Assembly (NCBI RefSeq): GCF_000429365.1
Contig: NZ_AUBS01000004.1
Span: 62,001-126,000 of the forward strand
Source: Pseudodonghicola xiamenensis DSM 18339
GTDB lineage: Bacteria; Pseudomonadota; Alphaproteobacteria; Rhodobacterales; Rhodobacteraceae
Direction: 5' to 3'
Length of the DNA: 64,000 nucleotides
Made by a program: the position numbers and the translations under genes. Under the pieces are notes generated by a model. The model saw only the letters and a program-made list of their open reading frames with translations, made no database searches and had not been told where the DNA came from. Positions 7,876-16,414 of this stretch are shown piece after piece. Within the stretch, counting starts at the first letter, position 1. Every line of letters starts with the position of its first letter.

Positions 7876-8186
7876 CGGGAACCTCTGTGTCTGTTCATAC
7901 AAAGGATTAGGGGCGCGGGGCGGCAGGTTCAAGGCCGGGGCCTGGTCTTGGCTTCAGGTTTGGGGAGCGCCATGGGGGATCCGAAGGTGGAGAAGCTACG
8001 GGGTTGGGCAAGGATGGCTGGGGCGCTGCCCCTCTGCGCCTTGCGGCGCATTCACCCCGGGATATTTTTAGCCAGAAAAAGGGGGGTGAGCGGCGCCCGG
8101 AAAACGGGCGGAGCCCCTGGGAGGCGCCCGGAAAACGGTCCGGTGGACCGTTCGGCGGGGGCGGGCGCCTCCGGGGCCTGTGCGGT
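7876..8186. other. intergenic region with repeat copy and 16-bp direct repeat
   Basis: This 311-bp gap between two leftward genes holds dispersed repeat copy A (8020-8080) and an exact 16-bp direct repeat, GGCGCCCGGAAAACGG, at 8092-8107 and 8123-8138, 31 bp apart. The pepF promoter should lie just above 7876. No gene was found. Confidence 0.6.
8020..8080 (-). repeat. dispersed intergenic repeat, copy A
   Basis: Read on the minus strand, it begins TTTTTCTGGCT, followed by AAATATCCCGGGG and a tail ending in GGGGCAGCGCCCC. Over about 55 bp it is nearly identical to copy B at 17465-17520, differing by a few single-base changes and insertions. Copies C, D and E share the head and, in part, the tail. 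Confidence 0.8.
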
Positions 8187-9131
8187 TCAGCTTGCGGCGT
8201 CGAACAGCGCTGCAATGCGGTCGAAGGTGCGGGCACGGGTGGCGGCGTCTTCCATCAATACCTCGTGGCGGCCGGCCTCGACCAGATCGAGTTCCCCCTT
8301 CGGCCAATGCTCCATGCGCGTCTCGATCGCGGTGCGTGAGACGATGGCGTCGGCGGTGCCTAAGAAGGTGAGGCAGGGCAGGTCGGGTGAGGGCTGGTGG
8401 GCGAGCCGGGCGGTTTCGCGCAGCGCCTCGCGCAGCCATTGCAGGCTGGGGCCGCCGATGCCGAGTTCGGGATGGGCGGCAAGCTGGTTCTGAAGGAAGC
8501 GGTACATTTCTGGATCATTGGTCAGCCCATTGCCCTCGAAGGGCTGGACCTGGACGTAATTCGCGCCCTTGGTGCCGGGGCTGAGACGGTGGGACAGGCC
8601 GAAAAAGGTGCTGAGCGCGGTGACCCCATGGGCGAAGGTGCGCTGCGCCATGGAGAGGGAGATCGCCCACATCGGCCCGCTGAAGGCGGCGGCGGCGACC
8701 GGCAGCCCCTCGATCAGGGCGCGCAGCCCGATGCAGCCGCCCATCGAATGGGCGATCAGGAACCAGGGTTTCGGCAGATCGAGCGCGGAGGCGGCCTGCA
8801 CCACGGCGGCGACATCGCGCTGGTAATCGGGAAAGTTGACGACATGGCCCGGGCGCGGATCGGGTAGCAGACGGTCGGCCAGCCCCTGACCGCGCCAGTC
8901 GACCACCAGGGTGGCAAAGCCGCGTGCCGTCAGATCGCCAGCGGCGGGGCCGTATTTTTCGATATATTCGGTGCGGCCTGGAAACAGCAGCACGGTGCCC
9001 TTGGCTGTACCTGTCGGGGACCAGTGGGCGATGCGCAGGCGCAGACCGTCTTCGGTGGCCAGCCAATGCGCCGCACCGCCCGCGGGGGCGCCGGCCACAT
9101 CGGTGAAGAGCGGGGCCGGCGACAGCTCCAT
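8187..9131 (-). CDS. alpha/beta hydrolase, lysophospholipase-like
   Basis: A 314-residue hydrolase of the serine aminopeptidase S33 / PldB-like group. The nucleophile elbow AHSMGG places the catalytic serine at S129, LFPGRTEYIEKYG contains the oxyanion region, and the acid and histidine appear to be in GTADAIV and EAGRHEVLME near the end. Members cleave monoacylglycerols or lysophospholipids; the substrate here cannot be told. No signal peptide is present. The start overlaps the stop of the SCP2 gene by one base (TGATG), so the two form an operon, consistent with a lipid-related role. Confidence 0.88.
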   Translation of the reverse strand: MELSPAPLFTDVAGAPAGGAAHWLATEDGLRLRIAHWSPTGTAKGTVLLFPGRTEYIEKYGPAAGDLTARGFATLVVDWRGQGLADRLLPDPRPGHVVNFPDYQRDVAAVVQAASALDLPKPWFLIAHSMGGCIGLRALIEGLPVAAAAFSGPMWAISLSMAQRTFAHGVTALSTFFGLSHRLSPGTKGANYVQVQPFEGNGLTNDPEMYRFLQNQLAAHPELGIGGPSLQWLREALRETARLAHQPSPDLPCLTFLGTADAIVSRTAIETRMEHWPKGELDLVEAGRHEVLMEDAATRARTFDRIAALFDAAS

Positions 9132-9418
9132 CAGGCCAGGGCCGAGGCCAGTTTCATCGCCAGGCCCATGTCGCCGTCGATGCTGAGCTTGCCGGTCATG
9201 AAGGCCGAGGTCGGGTTCAGCTCGCCGGTGACGATGGCCTGCAGGGTCTCCGAATCGGCGGAGAGGGTGACGTCGGCCTCTTCGTCGGCGATGCGGGCGC
9301 CGGAGGCGTCCAGCATGATCGCACCCAGGTCGGTGATCGTGAGTTTGGCCGAGCCATCGAAGCCGCTCGCCAGTTTTTCGTTCAGTTCGGCAACGGCCGT
9401 TTCCAGAAAGTCGCTCAT
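9131..9418 (-). CDS. SCP2 sterol-binding domain protein
   Basis: A 95-residue single-domain SCP2-like protein. The pattern LTITDLGAIMLD, ADVTLSADSETLQAIVTGELNPTSAFMTGKL and DGDMGLAMKL matches the SCP2 fold, whose hydrophobic tunnel binds acyl chains or sterol-like lipids. It is the first gene of the pair with the alpha/beta hydrolase and could present lipid to it, which is inference. The start is 73 bp from the divergent TPR gene. Confidence 0.9.
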   Translation of the reverse strand: MSDFLETAVAELNEKLASGFDGSAKLTITDLGAIMLDASGARIADEEADVTLSADSETLQAIVTGELNPTSAFMTGKLSIDGDMGLAMKLASALA

Positions 9419-9491
9419 CTGATGTCTCTCCCGTCTCTGTCTTGGGCGGCCTCTGGTATTCGGCGCGCGCGACGTTACATTAAGGCCTGTT

Positions 9492-10061
9492 ATGGCCATG
9501 AAACACCGCAATCTCAAAGGTATCGTGACGGCAACCGTGATCTTCACGGCGATTTGCGCGCCTGCGACCGCGCAGACGGCGGATTCGACCGACGAAAAGG
9601 CGCTGTTGGCCAGATTGGCGGAGGCCAGCGCCGCAGAGGCGCCGCAGCTGGACCGGCAATTGCAGGCGATCTGGAATCGCAGCGGATCGCCGGCGATGGA
9701 TTTTCTGCTGACGCGTGGACGCGATGCGCTGGAGCGGGGCGACACCGCCGCGGCGATCGAACATCTCACCGCGCTGACCGATCATGCGCCCGAGTTCGCC
9801 GAAGGCTGGTTTCTGCGTGCAACCGCTTATTACACGGCTGGGCTTTACGGGCCGGCGCTGTCGGATCTGGAGCGGGCGCTGACGATCAATCCGAATAATT
9901 ACGACGCGATCTTCGGATTGGGCACCTTGCTGGAGGCTTTCGGCAATCCAAAGCTGGCCTTCGAGGCCTATGGGCGTGCGCTGGCCTTGAATCCCCATCA
10001 CGAAGAGACCATCAAGGCGATGGACCGGCTGAAGCCGGAGGTCGAGGGCAAGGCGCTCTGA
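9492..10061 (+). CDS. exported TPR protein
   Basis: A 189-residue protein with a cleavable signal peptide (MAMKHRNLKGIVTATVIFTA, cleavage probably after ATAQ) and two to three tetratricopeptide repeats (FLLTRGRDALERGDTAAAI, AEGWFLRATAYYTAGLYGPA, DAIFGLGTLLEAFGNPKLA). It is probably a periplasmic protein-interaction module. A second in-frame ATG two codons later is equally possible as start. The helicase gene follows after 36 bp in the same direction. Confidence 0.85.
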   Translation: MAMKHRNLKGIVTATVIFTAICAPATAQTADSTDEKALLARLAEASAAEAPQLDRQLQAIWNRSGSPAMDFLLTRGRDALERGDTAAAIEHLTALTDHAPEFAEGWFLRATAYYTAGLYGPALSDLERALTINPNNYDAIFGLGTLLEAFGNPKLAFEAYGRALALNPHHEETIKAMDRLKPEVEGKAL

Positions 10062-10097
10062 CCGCCGTTGTGGCGCGCGCAGGCAAGGGAATTCCAA

Positions 10098-13037
10098 GTG
10101 AGCAGTGCATCCCGCATCGTGGCCGTTCTCGGCCCGACCAATACCGGCAAGACGCATTACGCCATCGAACGCATGTTGGGGCACCGCACCGGGGTGATCG
10201 GCCTGCCGCTGCGTCTTTTGGCACGCGAGGTCTATGACCGCATCGTCGCGGCGCGCGGGCCCTCGGTGGTGGCGCTCGTCACCGGCGAGGAACGGATCGT
10301 GCCGCCGCGCAGCCAGTATTGGGTCTGCACGGTGGAGGCGATGCCAGAGGGCATGGGCGTCGATTTCGTCGCGGTCGATGAAATCCAGCTTTGTGCCGAT
10401 CCCGAGCGCGGTCATGTCTTTACCGACCGGCTGCTGCGGGCGCGCGGGCAGCACGAGACGTTGTTTCTGGGCTCGGACACTATGCGGGGGCCGATCGCGG
10501 CGCTGGTGCCCGGGGTGCAGTTCATGCGCCGTGAGCGGATGAGTCAACTGGTCTATACGGGTTCGAAAAAGATAAGCCGGATGCCGCCACGCAGCGCGAT
10601 CGTCGGGTTCTCGGTCGAGAATGTCTATGCCATCGCCGAGCTGATCCGGCGCCAGAAGGGCGGGGCGGCCGTGGTGATGGGGGCGCTGTCGCCGCGCACA
10701 CGCAACGCTCAGGTGGCGCTTTATCAGAATGGCGAGGTCGATTATCTGGTCGCAACCGATGCCATCGGCATGGGCTTGAACCTCGATATTGACCACGTTG
10801 CGTTCTCGTCGCTTTCTAAGTTCGACGGCCGGCGGATGCGGCCCTTGCAACCGAATGAGCTGGCACAGATCGCCGGGCGGGCCGGGCGGGGGATGTCGAA
10901 CGGCACCTTCGGGGTGACGGGGGACGCGCGGCCGCTGGACGAGGATGTCGCCCAAGCGATCATGGAACACCGCTTCACGCCGCTGAAAAAGCTCAACTGG
11001 CGCAATGCGGCGCTGGAGTTCGGTTCGATCGACCGGCTGATCCAGGCGCTGGAACAGAGTCCGAAGGACGAACATCTGGTCCGCGCCCGCGAGGCTGACG
11101 ACCTGAGCGTGTTGAAGACCTTGGCGCAAGTCCCTGAAATCCGGGCACGGGCCAGTGACGGGCGCAGCATTCGGCTGTTGTGGGATATCTGTCGGATTCC
11201 GGATTTCCGCGGGATCAGCCATGCCGAGCATGCCGGCCTTCTTGAGGTGATTTTTAATCATCTGCATGAACGCGGTGCGATTCCGGATGACTTCATCGCG
11301 CGCCAGATCAAGCGAATTGACCGCACTGATGGCGATATCGACACATTAAGTAAAAGATTGGCGTATATTCGCACTTGGACCTATGTGGCTCAACGCAACG
11401 GGTGGCTGCGTGACGAAACCCATTGGCGGGAGGAAACGCGCGCTGTAGAAGACAGGGTGTCCGACGCGTTGCACGAACGTTTGACGCAGAGATTTGTGGA
11501 CCGGCGTACCAGCGTGTTGTTACGGCGGCTCAAGCAGAAGGAGGCCCTTTTGGCCGAAGTGAACGACAAGGGTGAAGTGACCGTCGAAGGCGAATTCGTC
11601 GGTCGGCTGGAAGGGTTCCGGTTCTCTCCGGACAAGGCTGCTGCCGCAGGGGCTGAGGCCAAGGCGGTGAAAACCGTGGCGCTGCAGGCATTGGCGCCGC
11701 AGTTCCATCTGCGCGCGGACCGCTTTTATAACGCACCGGATACCGAGATTGATTTCACCGATCAGGGTGGTCTGATGTGGGGTGAACATGCGGTTGGCAA
11801 GCTGGTCGCCGGCGCCGATCCGCTGAAACCCCGGATCGAGGTCTTCGTCGACGAGGTCGCCGGCCCCGATGTGGCGCAGAAGGTTGAACGACGTCTGCAG
11901 CATTTCATCGACCGCAAGATCGCGGCGCTGTTCGAACCGCTGTTGAACCTTCAGCGCGATGAGACATTGACCGGTCTGGCCCGAGGCTTTGCCTTCCAGA
12001 CGGTCGAGGCGCTGGGGATCCTGCCGCGCGCGCAGGTGGCGCAGGACGTCAAGGCGCTGGATCAGGAGGCCCGAGGCGCCCTGCGCAAGCATGGCATTCG
12101 CTTCGGTCAGTTCACCATCTTCATGCCGCTGCTGCTGAAGCCGGCGCCGACGCGGTTGCGGCTGCTGCTGTGGTCGTTGGCGAAGGGGCTTGATGATTTC
12201 CCCACGGCGCCGCCGCCGGGGCTGGTGACCGTGCCGGTCGCCACCGATGTGCCGGAAGGCTATGACACCATGTGCGGTTATCGCAACGCCGGCGAGCGGG
12301 CGATTCGGATCGACATGCTGGAACGGCTGGCCGATCTGCTGCGCGGTCAGGACAGCCGCGCCGGCTTCGAGGCAACGCCGGACATGCTGTCGATCACCGG
12401 CATGACGCTGGAACAATTCGCCACCTTGATGGAGGGGCTGGGCTATCGCGCCGAGAAGGGCGAGCGGGTCAAGGTGAAGGCGGCGGCAGAGCCGGCGCCT
12501 GCTGCCGAAGCCGCCCCGGTCGAAACCGCTGCCGAAGCTGCCCCCGAGGCGTCTGAGGCAACCGATGTCGCCGAGACGGTGGAGCCGGTCGTGGAGGCAG
12601 AAGCCGCCGAATCGCCGGCAGATGCCGCTCCAGCCACCGAAGTGGCTGAAATTTCCGAAGCTGCGGAGCCGGTAATCGAACCTGTTGCCGAGGCACCGGT
12701 GGCTGAGCCCGCGGCGGAAGATGCCGCTCCGGTCGCCGCCGATGCGGAGGGAGAGCCCGAGATGGAGGTGTATTACAGCTTCACCTGGGCCCGCACTCCG
12801 CGTCCGCGCCAAGGGGGGCAGGGCCGTGGCAAACCGTCAGCCGCCGGCGGCAAACCCGCAGGCAAGGGCCGGGGCGACAAACCGCGTGGCAAGAAACCGC
12901 AGGGCGGCAAGCCGCGCGGCGAGCGCGGTGGTCAGGGCGGGAAAAGCTTCAGCGCCCATTCGCCGAAGAAGGACAAGCCGATCGACCCCGATAACCCCTT
13001 CGCCGCTGCGCTGATGGGGCTGAAAACCGGCAAGTGA
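10098..13037 (+). CDS. SUV3-like DExQ RNA helicase with basic tail
   Basis: A 979-residue superfamily 2 helicase of the type related to mitochondrial SUV3. Walker A GPTNTGKT is at 12-19, the DEIQ Walker B variant at 94-97, and motif VI QIAGRAGRG at 257-265. After the helicase core comes a long unique region, an Ala/Glu/Pro-rich low-complexity stretch (about 795-900), then a Lys/Gly/Arg-rich tail (KPAGKGRGDKPRGKKPQGG) likely to bind RNA. The GTG at 10098 has AAGGGA eight bases upstream; a TTG at 10068 is less likely. The stop overlaps the next start by 4 bp (GTGA), coupling it to an S4 RNA-binding protein. Confidence 0.9.
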   Translation: MSSASRIVAVLGPTNTGKTHYAIERMLGHRTGVIGLPLRLLAREVYDRIVAARGPSVVALVTGEERIVPPRSQYWVCTVEAMPEGMGVDFVAVDEIQLCADPERGHVFTDRLLRARGQHETLFLGSDTMRGPIAALVPGVQFMRRERMSQLVYTGSKKISRMPPRSAIVGFSVENVYAIAELIRRQKGGAAVVMGALSPRTRNAQVALYQNGEVDYLVATDAIGMGLNLDIDHVAFSSLSKFDGRRMRPLQPNELAQIAGRAGRGMSNGTFGVTGDARPLDEDVAQAIMEHRFTPLKKLNWRNAALEFGSIDRLIQALEQSPKDEHLVRAREADDLSVLKTLAQVPEIRARASDGRSIRLLWDICRIPDFRGISHAEHAGLLEVIFNHLHERGAIPDDFIARQIKRIDRTDGDIDTLSKRLAYIRTWTYVAQRNGWLRDETHWREETRAVEDRVSDALHERLTQRFVDRRTSVLLRRLKQKEALLAEVNDKGEVTVEGEFVGRLEGFRFSPDKAAAAGAEAKAVKTVALQALAPQFHLRADRFYNAPDTEIDFTDQGGLMWGEHAVGKLVAGADPLKPRIEVFVDEVAGPDVAQKVERRLQHFIDRKIAALFEPLLNLQRDETLTGLARGFAFQTVEALGILPRAQVAQDVKALDQEARGALRKHGIRFGQFTIFMPLLLKPAPTRLRLLLWSLAKGLDDFPTAPPPGLVTVPVATDVPEGYDTMCGYRNAGERAIRIDMLERLADLLRGQDSRAGFEATPDMLSITGMTLEQFATLMEGLGYRAEKGERVKVKAAAEPAPAAEAAPVETAAEAAPEASEATDVAETVEPVVEAEAAESPADAAPATEVAEISEAAEPVIEPVAEAPVAEPAAEDAAPVAADAEGEPEMEVYYSFTWARTPRPRQGGQGRGKPSAAGGKPAGKGRGDKPRGKKPQGGKPRGERGGQGGKSFSAHSPKKDKPIDPDNPFAAALMGLKTGK

Positions 13038-13429
13038 CGCCGGTGCCGGACGAAAACGGTCCAGTCGCCGCCAAGCTGCGGCTGGACAAATGGCTGGTCC
13101 ACGCGCGGTTCTGCAAGACCCGCAGCGTGGCCGCTGCACTTGTCACCGCAGGGCATGTCCGGGTCAATGGCGCCCGGGCCGAGAAGCCGTCCCATGCGGT
13201 GGCTCCGGGCGATGTCCTCACCCTGGTTCAGCCGCGCGTGGTGCGGGTGATCCGGGTCGAGGCGCTTGGCCTCAGGCGGGGGCCGGCGACCGAGGCGCGG
13301 ACGCTTTACACCGAATTGCAGGAAACCCGGGAGGAAAGCCCGCCCAATCCTGCCTATGAGGGAAAAGGGCGCCCGTCCAAGCGCGATCGGCGGGCGCTTG
13401 ATCTTTCCCGACACCCCGTGGACGATTGA
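13034..13429 (+). CDS. S4-domain RNA-binding protein (Hsp15-like)
   Basis: A 131-residue protein with an S4 domain at about 15-70 (LRLDKWLVHARFCKTRSVA, GHVRVNGARAEKPSHAV) and a basic, disordered C-terminus, as in the Hsp15/HslR family that binds stalled 50S subunits carrying nascent peptidyl-tRNA. The GTG start at 13034 overlaps the helicase stop by 4 bp, so the two are probably made together and may act in the same RNA pathway. A second GTG at 13043 cannot be excluded. Confidence 0.88.
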   Translation: MTPVPDENGPVAAKLRLDKWLVHARFCKTRSVAAALVTAGHVRVNGARAEKPSHAVAPGDVLTLVQPRVVRVIRVEALGLRRGPATEARTLYTELQETREESPPNPAYEGKGRPSKRDRRALDLSRHPVDD

Positions 13430-13433
13430 CGCC

Positions 13434-13462
13434 TTGAAGTGGCGCCGGCTCTGATTTAGCTA
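13434..13462 (+). promoter_or_regulatory. weak candidate promoter of fdxA
   Basis: TTGAAG (13434-13439), 17 nt, TAGCTA (13457-13462). The inverted arms GGCTCT (13447-13452) and AGAGCC (13463-13468) surround the -10, so a regulator could bind there. The -10 match is poor. Confidence 0.25.
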
Positions 13463-13493
13463 AGAGCCCGAACGCTCAGACGGAAGCCTGCCC

Positions 13494-13832
13494 ATGACCT
13501 ATGTTGTGACCGACAACTGCATTGCCTGCAAATACACCGATTGTGTTGAGGTCTGCCCCGTGGATTGTTTCTACGAGGGCGAGAATATGCTGGTCATCCA
13601 CCCCGACGAATGTATCGACTGCGGTGTTTGCGAACCGGAATGCCCCGCGGATGCGATCCGCCCGGATACCGAGCCGGATATGGACGATTGGGTGGAGTTC
13701 AACCGGAAGTATTCCGAGCTCTGGCCGGTGATCATCTCCAAGAAGGATCAGCTTCCCGAGGCGGAAGAGCGCGACGGCGAGACCGGCAAGCGCGAGAAGT
13801 ACTTTTCTGAGGCGCCGGGCGAGGGCGGCTGA
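13494..13832 (+). CDS. fdxA: seven-iron ferredoxin FdxA
   Basis: A 112-residue ferredoxin carrying one [3Fe-4S] and one [4Fe-4S] cluster. The N-terminal cysteines follow C-x2-K-x4-C-x3-CP ([14 protein letters not shown]), where the residue that would complete a full 4Fe motif is replaced, and the second set is [12 protein letters not shown]. The C-terminal extension ([15 protein letters not shown]) is typical of FdxA of Azotobacter/Rhodobacter type. It is a soluble electron carrier; its partner is unknown. The gene appears monocistronic, with hairpins and a terminator downstream. Confidence 0.94.
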   Translation: MTYVVTDNCIACKYTDCVEVCPVDCFYEGENMLVIHPDECIDCGVCEPECPADAIRPDTEPDMDDWVEFNRKYSELWPVIISKKDQLPEAEERDGETGKREKYFSEAPGEGG

Positions 13833-13856
13833 CTGATTCGACGTCCAGACGCTGAA

Positions 13857-13944
13857 TTTCACATGAGTGAAATATTCTAGCGCATTGAAACTCCAGTGGT
13901 TTTTCTGGAGGTCTTCGGGTGCCCCTTTCAGAAGGGGCATTTTT
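13857..13944 (+). terminator. three consecutive hairpins ending in a terminator
   Basis: Hairpin 1: TTTCAC-ATGA-GTGAAA at 13857-13872. Hairpin 2: CTCCAG-TGGTTTTT-CTGGAG at 13891-13910. Hairpin 3: TGCCCCTT-TCAG-AAGGGGCA at 13920-13939, followed by a T run to 13944. The last is a good intrinsic terminator for fdxA. The two others could make a stable 3' UTR or a small RNA. Confidence 0.75.
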
Positions 13945-14108
13945 GTGCTATATAGTCTCTTCAGATGGTATGAACGCCCGGATCCCCCTGTGAGGTAACA
14001 TTGGGGTAAGTGTAATTTATCGGAAAACGCAGCTTGACGGGGCAGACAGTTTGGCCCGCCGCTGTGTTTTTGTCGCCTGAGATCCCGGCGAAAACAAGGA
14101 AAGCCTGA

Positions 14109-14618
14109 ATGACCAAGTCCAAGAAACTCGAATTCCGCCCGAATGAGTATGTGGTTTACCCGGCCCATGGTGTCGGCCAGATCATGTCGATCGAGGAGCA
14201 GGAGGTTGCCGGCATCAAGCTGGAGCTGTTCGTGATTTCTTTCGAAAAGGACAAGATGACCCTGCGGGTGCCGACCAACAAGGCGACCGAGGTGGGGATG
14301 CGCTCGCTCAGCACGCCGGACGTGATCGACCAGGCGATGAAGACGCTGAAGGGCAAGGCCAAGGTCAAGCGCGCCATGTGGTCGCGTCGCGCCCAGGAAT
14401 ATGAACAGAAGATCAACTCGGGCGATCTGATTTCCATCGCCGAGGTGGTCCGCGACCTGCACCGCACCGACGATCAGCGGGAGCAGAGTTATTCCGAACG
14501 TCAGCTCTATGAAGCTGCGCTCGAACGTCTGACCCGCGAAGTCGCCGCCGTCTCCGGCGGGGATGAGGTGCTGGCCGCCAAGCAGGTCGATGACGTGCTG
14601 ATGTCGCGCGCTGCCTGA
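14109..14618 (+). CDS. carD: CarD family transcriptional regulator
   Basis: A 169-residue CarD/CdnL protein. The N-terminal RNA-polymerase-interacting domain reads EYVVYPAHGVGQIMSIEEQEVAGI and YFVIS-like FVISFEKDKMTLRVP, and the helical C-terminal domain contains the MWSRRAQEYEQKINSGD segment typical of CarD. These proteins bind the polymerase beta subunit and stabilise open complexes, and in alphaproteobacteria CarD compensates for weak -10 elements. The gene is flanked by terminators on both sides, so it is monocistronic. Confidence 0.94.
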   Translation: MTKSKKLEFRPNEYVVYPAHGVGQIMSIEEQEVAGIKLELFVISFEKDKMTLRVPTNKATEVGMRSLSTPDVIDQAMKTLKGKAKVKRAMWSRRAQEYEQKINSGDLISIAEVVRDLHRTDDQREQSYSERQLYEAALERLTREVAAVSGGDEVLAAKQVDDVLMSRAA

Positions 14619-14641
14619 GGCACCTATCCGGCAAATTTCAA

Positions 14642-14673
14642 CTGCGCTCTTCATCCCGAAGGGCGCGGTTTTT
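14642..14673 (+). terminator. carD terminator
   Basis: CTGCGCTCTTC and GAAGGGCGCGG pair over 11 positions (two G-U pairs) around ATCCC, followed by TTTTT. Confidence 0.85.
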
Positions 14674-14787
14674 CATGGCCGCTGCTCTGATGGTGCTGGC
14701 TTTGCAAGCTTCCGCTTGCCTGCACGACGGGCTTTGCAGTTAGCTTGCCTCAGCCGATGACACCTTCCGACAGCCCGCAGCCACGCC

Positions 14788-15564
14788 ATGACCGACAGTT
14801 TCAAATTGCGCCTCGATCAGCTCTATACCAGCGATACCCGCTTGTCGGTCCGGTTCCGCTATGCGCTGATCCTGTTTGACGCAGTGAGCATCCTCTATTT
14901 CATCGTGACCGCCCCCTTCTCGGAAACGCTGGCGGTGCATCTGGTCAACTCGGTCTTTGGCGCGGTGATCCTGCTGGATTTCGCCGCGCGGTTCTGGCTT
15001 GCGCGCGATCGCTGGCACCTGCTGCGGCAGCTTTACACGCTGGCCGATATCGTGGTGATCGCGGTATTGATCCTCGATCCCTTCCTGTCTCACAGCCTGG
15101 CATTCCTGCGTATCCTGCGGGGGTTGCGGCTGATCCACTCCTATCACCTGCTGGGCGATCTGCGCCGCGACAGCGAATTCTTCCGCCGGCGCGAGGATGC
15201 GGTGATCGCGGCGATCAATCTGGTGGTCTTCCTCTTCACCACCGCCTCGGCCGCTTATGTGATGTTCTTCGATCACAGACCCGGGTTCAGCGCCTACATC
15301 GACGCGCTCTATTTCACCGTGGCGACGCTGACCACCACGGGCTTCGGCGACATCACCCTGGTGACGCCCGCCGGCAAGCTTTTCTCGATCTTCGTGATGG
15401 TTTTCGGCGTGGCGCTTTTCGTCAATCTGGCCCGCGCCCTGTTTCAACCGCAGAAGGTACGCTTCACCTGTCCCGATTGCGGCCTGCTGCGGCACGACCC
15501 GGACGCGGTGCATTGCAAGCATTGCGGCCGTCTGCTGAACATCCCGACCGAAGGGGCGGATTAA
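14788..15564 (+). CDS. six-helix potassium channel with C-terminal zinc ribbon
   Basis: A 258-residue ion transport protein built like a minimal voltage-gated channel: S1-S3 at about 25-45, 50-70 and 83-100, an S4-like segment with spaced arginines (RILRGLRLIHSYH, 108-120), S5 at 138-162, a pore with the potassium selectivity filter TTTGFGD (182-188), and S6 at 195-218. After S6 comes a compact zinc ribbon, C228-x2-C231 and C243-x2-C246, instead of an RCK or cyclic-nucleotide domain. The ribbon is cytoplasmic by topology and might gate by metal or redox state, which is inference. The stop shares TTAA with the convergent cobS stop. Confidence 0.88.
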   Translation: MTDSFKLRLDQLYTSDTRLSVRFRYALILFDAVSILYFIVTAPFSETLAVHLVNSVFGAVILLDFAARFWLARDRWHLLRQLYTLADIVVIAVLILDPFLSHSLAFLRILRGLRLIHSYHLLGDLRRDSEFFRRREDAVIAAINLVVFLFTTASAAYVMFFDHRPGFSAYIDALYFTVATLTTTGFGDITLVTPAGKLFSIFVMVFGVALFVNLARALFQPQKVRFTCPDCGLLRHDPDAVHCKHCGRLLNIPTEGAD

Positions 15565-16337
15565 CCGGGGCTCAGCACCAGAAAGGCCGCAAGCGCGGCG
15601 ATTTCGGCCAATTGCTGGCTGGCGCCCAGAATGTCGCCGGTCTGGCCGCCGATCTTGGCCCGTGCCAGCATGGCCAGGCCCCAGACCATGGCCCCGGCGC
15701 AGAGCGCGGCGATCATTGCCGCGCCCCCGGCGCTCAGCAGCCCGAGGGCCAGTGCCAGACCGATGCCGCAGGCAGCCACCGCCGCCGGAGGGCGCCCGAC
15801 TGATCGCGACAACCCGCCGGCACGCGCCGGGGGCAGGGTGGCCATCAGCCCGGCCATTCCAGCCCGCGACAGGATCGCAGCCCCGATGACCGCTCCCCAC
15901 CAGCCCTCTTGCGCGACCAGCGCGGCCAGCGCGCTCCAGCGCAGCCCGGTGGCAAGGATCAGCGCCAGCACCCCATAGCTGCCGATGCGGCTGTCCTTCA
16001 TGATCTCCAGCCGCCGCTCCGCCGTCAGCCCGCCCCAAAGCCCGTCAGCGGTGTCGGCCAGCCCATCCTCATGCATCGCGCCGGTCAGCATTACCTGCAC
16101 CGCCAAGATCAGCCCGGCCGCCACCGTGGTGGGCACCCCCAGCGCCAGCGCTGCCGCCCCCAGCACGCAGGCCGGCAGCCCCACCGCCAGCCCGGCCAGC
16201 GGAAACGCCCAGGCGGCCTGCGCCTGACGGGCAAAGGCCGATGACGGAAGTCGGGGCAGCGGCAGCCGCGTCAGCAGCACCAGAGCCACGACGCCATCCA
16301 GCACGACCTGCCTGATCCAATCGGTTTTTCGCATCAT
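15561..16337 (-). CDS. cobS: adenosylcobinamide-GDP ribazoletransferase CobS
   Basis: A 258-residue polytopic membrane enzyme that joins adenosylcobinamide-GDP and alpha-ribazole (phosphate) to make adenosylcobalamin (phosphate). The diagnostic acidic motif GAMHEDGLADTADGLWGG, followed by RLEIMKDSRIGSYG, is present, with several Ala/Leu/Gly-rich helices after it. The start is at MMRKTD (16337), where GGAAAGG lies just upstream; an alternative start at 16370 adds eleven residues. It is divergent from cobT, the enzyme producing its alpha-ribazole phosphate substrate, with 77 bp between. Confidence 0.93.
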   Translation of the reverse strand: MMRKTDWIRQVVLDGVVALVLLTRLPLPRLPSSAFARQAQAAWAFPLAGLAVGLPACVLGAAALALGVPTTVAAGLILAVQVMLTGAMHEDGLADTADGLWGGLTAERRLEIMKDSRIGSYGVLALILATGLRWSALAALVAQEGWWGAVIGAAILSRAGMAGLMATLPPARAGGLSRSVGRPPAAVAACGIGLALALGLLSAGGAAMIAALCAGAMVWGLAMLARAKIGGQTGDILGASQQLAEIAALAAFLVLSPG

Positions 16338-16414
16338 CCGGCCCTTTCCGGGGTTGCCGCAGGGGGTCATCGGGTTAAACACCTTGGCCAGACCCGATGC
16401 AATGAGACTGGCCC

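Noticed and set aside
6427..8493. A 688-codon open frame antisense to pepF
   Set aside because: It is a by-product of high GC content opposite a well-supported gene, with histidine/glutamine-rich composition and no family motifs.
16338..16414. Cobalamin riboswitch between cobS and cobT
   Set aside because: The 77-bp spacer is too short for the riboswitch plus two promoters, and no B12-box-like sequence is visible.
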